Below are positions 61,011 to 64,000 of a stretch of 64,000 nt of DNA, one piece after another (within the stretch, counting starts at the first letter, position 1; each line of letters begins with the position of its first letter). This stretch comes from Christensenella intestinihominis (GTDB taxonomy: Bacteria > Bacillota > Clostridia > Christensenellales > Christensenellaceae), in NCBI RefSeq assembly GCF_001678845.1, contig NZ_MAIQ01000002.1:186001-250000 (forward strand), given 5' to 3'. Under the pieces are notes generated by a model, which had not been told where the DNA came from, made no database searches, and was given only the letters and a program-made list of their open reading frames with translations. The position numbers were made by a program, and so were the translations under genes.

Positions 61011-61541
61011 ATGGCTATATCAGAAAAAAGGATTTCTAAGATTATTACCAAAATAAATTCCGGCAATGCTTTGGGTTGGGGTGATGTCTTGTATTATGAA
61101 CAGTATATTTTCCAGCAAAATAATTTCAAACATACCAATATGTTCAGCACCAGCTATAGCGCCGCTAAATTATATGTCGATGCAGGCAGCGGCCGGTTTT
61201 ACGCGACTCCTTTGAACACATCGGAGTACGCATTCCGGATTTATAACAAATCGGAGATTGAGGATATTCGCAGGGAAGTAAATTCCAATACACCGGCCGA
61301 TCCAAGGACCGCCCGGACGACAGGCGCTCTCCTCGGCGGTATAATCGGAAGTACCATTGCGGAAAACATCGCAAAATCGCAGAACCTGGTAACCTTCGTA
61401 GGTCTTGCGATCAGGTTCCGCGACGGTTCCCAAAGATTCATAAATTTCATTTCCCCGCAGGCTCCCGTAAAGTTTGATTCGTGGAAATATAAAAGTGTTA
61501 TGCAGGTCGTGACAGCGGCTTATGATTTACTGAAGCCCTGA
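61011..61541 (+). CDS. Uncharacterised 176-residue protein with a glycine-zipper-like segment
   Basis: I recognise no family. The start at 61011 (MAISEKRISKIITKINSGNA) is tentative because the ribosome site is weak; a longer frame begins at 60909. The central part has DVLYYEQYIFQQNN and AKLYVDAGSGRFY. Residues about 98-120 (ARTTGALLGGIIGSTIAENI) look like a short glycine-zipper or membrane-insertion segment. The end overlaps the recombinase tail on the other strand by 44 bases. It has a consensus promoter. Confidence 0.6.
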   Translation: MAISEKRISKIITKINSGNALGWGDVLYYEQYIFQQNNFKHTNMFSTSYSAAKLYVDAGSGRFYATPLNTSEYAFRIYNKSEIEDIRREVNSNTPADPRTARTTGALLGGIIGSTIAENIAKSQNLVTFVGLAIRFRDGSQRFINFISPQAPVKFDSWKYKSVMQVVTAAYDLLKP

Positions 61542-63444
61542 CTCCGCGCTGCTTCCGGCATATTGGGAAATTTCTAAAACTTATAGTCCTGAAAAAATGC
61601 GGAGTTGGCTCCGACGCAGTATGCCAGAAGGGATAGCGCGCGCGTCGCCTACGGCTCGCGCTTGCTTGAACCCCCGCCCGGGGGTCCGAATTCCCTGAAC
61701 ATACAAAAAAGCCATTTCGTACCTTCGCGTACAAAATAGATGCAGGTAAAAAGGGGCCCCGCGCGAGCCCAGCGTAGCGGGTCGCGTGGGGAAAGGAGCG
61801 GCAGTGGAGCATGAAAAAGCCCTCGCATATGCGAGGGCTTTGAAATCGCGGAACTTGTCGCGACGTGGTGTGCCAGAAGGGATAGCGCGCGCGTCGCCCT
61901 CGGCTCGCGCTTGCTTGAACCCCCGGGGGCCCGAATCCCCCGAACATACAAAAAAGCCATTTCGTACGCTTCGCGTACAAAATGACTTTTGGTGTAGCCT
62001 CTTTCAATAAATCCGAACCCTCTATATCCCGAAGGGAAATGGTCTTTGCACCTTCCGTATAATTTAATGTGATGACGACCTTATCGTCATATAAATAAAT
62101 CGCGTTGACGAAGCTGTCTATCAGCCTCTGTCTCTGCTCCCGTTTCGTGATATCGCTGTCCCGGAAACGATAGATGAAAAAGGATATCTGCTCCCTCGTC
62201 AATAAAGGATGCCGTATCTTCTCCTGCAGGATACTCGTTTGCAGTTTGCTTTTCGTTTCCTCCAGTTCCCGCAGCCTTTCCTTTGTCGATTCTGTCAAAA
62301 GTCCCTGCTGGATCGCGTCCAGCAAATTTCGTATCCCATTTTCCGTTTCCGCAAGCTGCCGTTCCAGCAAAGGAAGCTCCCTGCTCTCCTTGGATTGCAG
62401 ATTCAACAGCGCGTCGATCAGCCGTTCCAGTTCGTCGTCATGCATCAATTCCTGCATAATGCGGCTGACTACAAAGTTCTCGATCCAGTCCTTTTGCACA
62501 GCTTTTTTATCACAGGTCTTTCTTTGCTTGGTATTCGTGCATTTGTAGTAGCGATAGATCTTCGCCGTATGGCTCGTACCGCTTTCCCCCACCATAAAGG
62601 CTCCGCACTTTCCGCAATACAGCTTTGTCGTCAGCAGATAATCGTCCTCCGCCTTGTGTCTTGCCGGAGCCTTCTTGTTCTGCTTCATCCGCTCCTGCGC
62701 ACGTTCAAACAATTCTTCTGAAATGATCACAGGCATCCCGCCCGGCGTTACGATATCCCCATAGCGGTATTCGCCAAGATACCGCCTGTTTTTCAGCATG
62801 TGGGAAATGATATTCAAAGAAATCGGTCCGCCTCTTGAAGAACGGATCCCCTTAGCGTTCAGCCCGTCCGCGATCTCTTTCATTGTTGCACCTTCCGCAT
62901 ATTGGTTGAAAACTTCCTGCACAATGGGGGCAGCAACTGGATCGATCTGAAAATGCCGTTCGCTGTCGACCACATATCCCATCGGTATACTGCACCCGTT
63001 AGATTTGCATTTCAGCGCATTTTCTTTCATGCCGCGCCTGACCTTTTCGGAAAGCTCTGCCGAAAAGAATTCTGCATATCCCTCTAAAACCGATTCCAAC
63101 AGGATACCTGTCGAGTCCTCTGCGATACTCTCCCGTGCTGAAACGACTTTCACGCCGTTTTTCCGCAGGATCATCTTATAATGGGCGGAGTCGTAGCGGT
63201 TGCGCGCGAAGCGGTCGAGCCGCCATACGATCGCCACATCAAACAGCCCCTTTGTGCTGTCCTTTATCATTCGCTGGAAATCCGGCCGGTTATCCGTTTT
63301 AGCCGAAAGTGCCCGGTCAATATATGTTCCAAGAATATTGATATCCTGTTTTTCTGCAAACTCCATACATTCGCGAATCTGTCCTTCAATGGATTCCTCG
63401 CGCTGGTTGTCCGAGGAATACCGCGCATAGATCACTCCGTTCAT
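61498..63444 (-). CDS. Large serine recombinase with extended C-terminal read-through tail
   Basis: The 648-residue protein has a resolvase domain (residues 1-145, MNGVIYARYSSDNQREESIE with the catalytic Ser, WRLDRFARNRYD), a recombinase domain (about 155-260), a zinc ribbon (LYCGKCGAFMVGESG ... KTCDKK) and a coiled coil at about 340-420. The family usually ends shortly after the domain ending TISLRDIEGSD at about 475. Here the frame continues about 165 residues into diverged repeats (WLFCMFGGFGPPGVQASASR and GRRARYPFWHTTSR twice). The catalytic part looks intact, so it may still integrate or excise an element. The start is ATGA-coupled to the gene at 63441. Confidence 0.9.
   Translation of the reverse strand: MNGVIYARYSSDNQREESIEGQIRECMEFAEKQDINILGTYIDRALSAKTDNRPDFQRMIKDSTKGLFDVAIVWRLDRFARNRYDSAHYKMILRKNGVKVVSARESIAEDSTGILLESVLEGYAEFFSAELSEKVRRGMKENALKCKSNGCSIPMGYVVDSERHFQIDPVAAPIVQEVFNQYAEGATMKEIADGLNAKGIRSSRGGPISLNIISHMLKNRRYLGEYRYGDIVTPGGMPVIISEELFERAQERMKQNKKAPARHKAEDDYLLTTKLYCGKCGAFMVGESGTSHTAKIYRYYKCTNTKQRKTCDKKAVQKDWIENFVVSRIMQELMHDDELERLIDALLNLQSKESRELPLLERQLAETENGIRNLLDAIQQGLLTESTKERLRELEETKSKLQTSILQEKIRHPLLTREQISFFIYRFRDSDITKREQRQRLIDSFVNAIYLYDDKVVITLNYTEGAKTISLRDIEGSDLLKEATPKVILYAKRTKWLFCMFGGFGPPGVQASASRGRRARYPFWHTTSRQVPRFQSPRICEGFFMLHCRSFPHATRYAGLARGPFLPASILYAKVRNGFFVCSGNSDPRAGVQASASRRRRARYPFWHTASEPTPHFFRTISFRNFPICRKQRGVRASVNHKPLSRPA
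61611..61738. repeat. Diverged direct repeat, copy A, in the recombinase tail
   Basis: About 127 bases starting CCGACGCAGTATGCCAGAAG. It is similar to copy B at 61860-61984, with changes and a different number of C/G in the GGGGG stretch, so the repeats are old. Confidence 0.75.
61816..61841. terminator. Perfect 26-base palindrome between the repeats, terminator-like
   Basis: AAAGCCCTCGCATATGCGAGGGCTTT. It is symmetric, so it can act on both strands, but the flanking T runs are short (three to five). Confidence 0.6.
61860..61984. repeat. Diverged direct repeat, copy B, containing a terminator-like hairpin
   Basis: The copy begins GCGACGTGGTGTGCCAGAAG. Near its right end lies GTACGCTTCGCGTAC (61964-61978), and on the minus strand the enclosing stem is followed by GGCTTTTTTG. 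The hairpin sits at the point where the normal recombinase would end. Confidence 0.7.
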
Positions 63445-63737
63445 TGCTTCGATTCCTCCGGATTCGATTTCGCCAATTCGCCCATATCCTTTACCAGATT
63501 TCGGAAAGTTTCCTCGCCGTCCAAATAAACGTCATTGTAATAAATCGGCTTGCCGAATAAAATTTTTACCGCTCGTTTTATTCGTTCCCACACGGTATTA
63601 TAATTGTGATCATATCTGGAATCCTGAATCGAAATATTATAACCGATGTCTCCTTCTTCCCACACCGTCTTCTCGATCACAAACGTACAGCATTTGCAAT
63701 CGCAGGGCAAAGTGATCCTTTTGCTGATTGAGTTCAT
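63441..63737 (-). CDS. Hypothetical protein coupled to the serine recombinase
   Basis: The 98-residue protein begins MNSISKRITLPCDCKCCTFV with a CxCxxC motif, followed by EKTVWEEGDIGYNISIQDSR and a helical, acidic C-terminus (FRNLVKDMGELAKSNPEESKQ). The start is behind GGAGG. It ends with an ATGA overlap with the recombinase, so both are translated together. Small cysteine-containing proteins in this position often act as accessory or directionality factors, but that is inference. Confidence 0.7.
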   Translation of the reverse strand: MNSISKRITLPCDCKCCTFVIEKTVWEEGDIGYNISIQDSRYDHNYNTVWERIKRAVKILFGKPIYYNDVYLDGEETFRNLVKDMGELAKSNPEESKQ

Positions 63738-63790
63738 GATTTTCCTCCCGCTTTTGTCCTTTAGAAATCATCTGGCTGTGCAATCGCCTT

Positions 63791-64000
63791 TCAACCCATA
63801 TAGCCAATGCCAATGCGGAAATAATCGAGATACTGTTTGAATGTATCCTGCGCCGCAAGACAGGTATCGGTCAAATATCCCTCTGTATGATGCCATTCGG
63901 CCAATCCCCGATAGTAAAACATTTTTAATTTATCATCGATGATAAAGGGAACGATATTATGCTTCAAACACTCTTTGAACAGGATAAGCCGCCCCACACG
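63791..64000 (-). CDS. Fic-family protein, C-terminal fragment
   Basis: The last 70 codons of a gene continue beyond the right window edge. The residues GRVGRLILFKECLKHNIVPF match the end of the Fic motif (HxFxxGNGRxxR), and the tail FYYRGLAEWHHTEGYLTD is typical of the family's C-terminus. Fic proteins transfer AMP or other nucleotide groups to target proteins. The catalytic His lies outside the window, so function and completeness cannot be judged. It stands upstream of the recombinase genes on the same strand. Confidence 0.85.
   Translation of the reverse strand, partial: RVGRLILFKECLKHNIVPFIIDDKLKMFYYRGLAEWHHTEGYLTDTCLAAQDTFKQYLDYFRIGIGYMG

Overview
The window looks like the chromosome of an anaerobic, Gram-positive-lineage member of the Clostridia. 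GC content is roughly half, with a GC-rich third codon position. Supporting features are AGGAGG-type ribosome sites, canonical sigma-A promoters, an Asp23/Gls24 protein, DUF3793 next to flavodoxin, DUF2148, DUF1934, Rho with a long acidic insert, two RbsABC-like sugar importers and a large serine recombinase. A Christensenella-like organism fits, but the sequence alone does not prove the genus.

Layout. Both edges are mobile DNA: a truncated tyrosine integrase at 1-243, and at 61.5-64 kb a serine recombinase, a small accessory gene and a truncated Fic protein. From 0.9 to 9 kb there are small regulatory and stress genes: an NTF2/LytTR regulator, a pentapeptide-repeat protein, a zinc-ribbon/MarR/DUF2148 operon, a MATE exporter behind a structured leader that ends in a terminator, an XRE repressor with matching palindromic operators, flavodoxin/DUF3793 with twin GTTAG...CTAAC operators, and Asp23. 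From 9 to 34 kb there are housekeeping and metabolic genes: a MalY-like C-S lyase, a Nudix hydrolase, an ABC exporter, ThpR, an acyl-CoA ligase with its XRE-cupin regulator, DedA, RlmA, a two-component system, Rho, Lgt, DUF1846, a metallo-hydrolase, an aldo/keto reductase, a cytoplasmic alpha-amylase and a second MATE protein. From 34 to 39.5 kb lies a dTDP-L-rhamnose operon (rfbA, C, B, D) flanked by two family-2 glycosyltransferases.

Two sugar-catabolic operons follow. Operon 1 (47.2 to 39.8 kb, minus strand) encodes a binding protein, ATPase, permease, PfkB kinase, PIG-L deacetylase, NagB and a Gfo/Idh/MocA oxidoreductase. It reads as uptake, deacetylation, phosphorylation and deamination of an N-acylated amino sugar. 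A DeoR-type regulator is transcribed divergently, together with an orphan RbsA-like ATPase whose first nucleotide site is ruined and whose second is intact, the reverse of its relatives. Operon 2 (60.6 to 50.0 kb, minus strand) encodes a DeoR-type regulator, FGGY kinase, permease, ATPase, binding protein, three consecutive DeoC-family proteins, a VOC protein, a sugar-epimerase-like TIM barrel and an SDR dehydrogenase. Only the first DeoC keeps all three catalytic residues.

The most unusual features are the DeoC triplet, the inverted orphan ATPase, the unidentified leader RNA of the MATE gene, the recombinase gene that reads through a terminator-like hairpin into diverged repeats, and an almost perfect 119-bp tandem duplication between genes.
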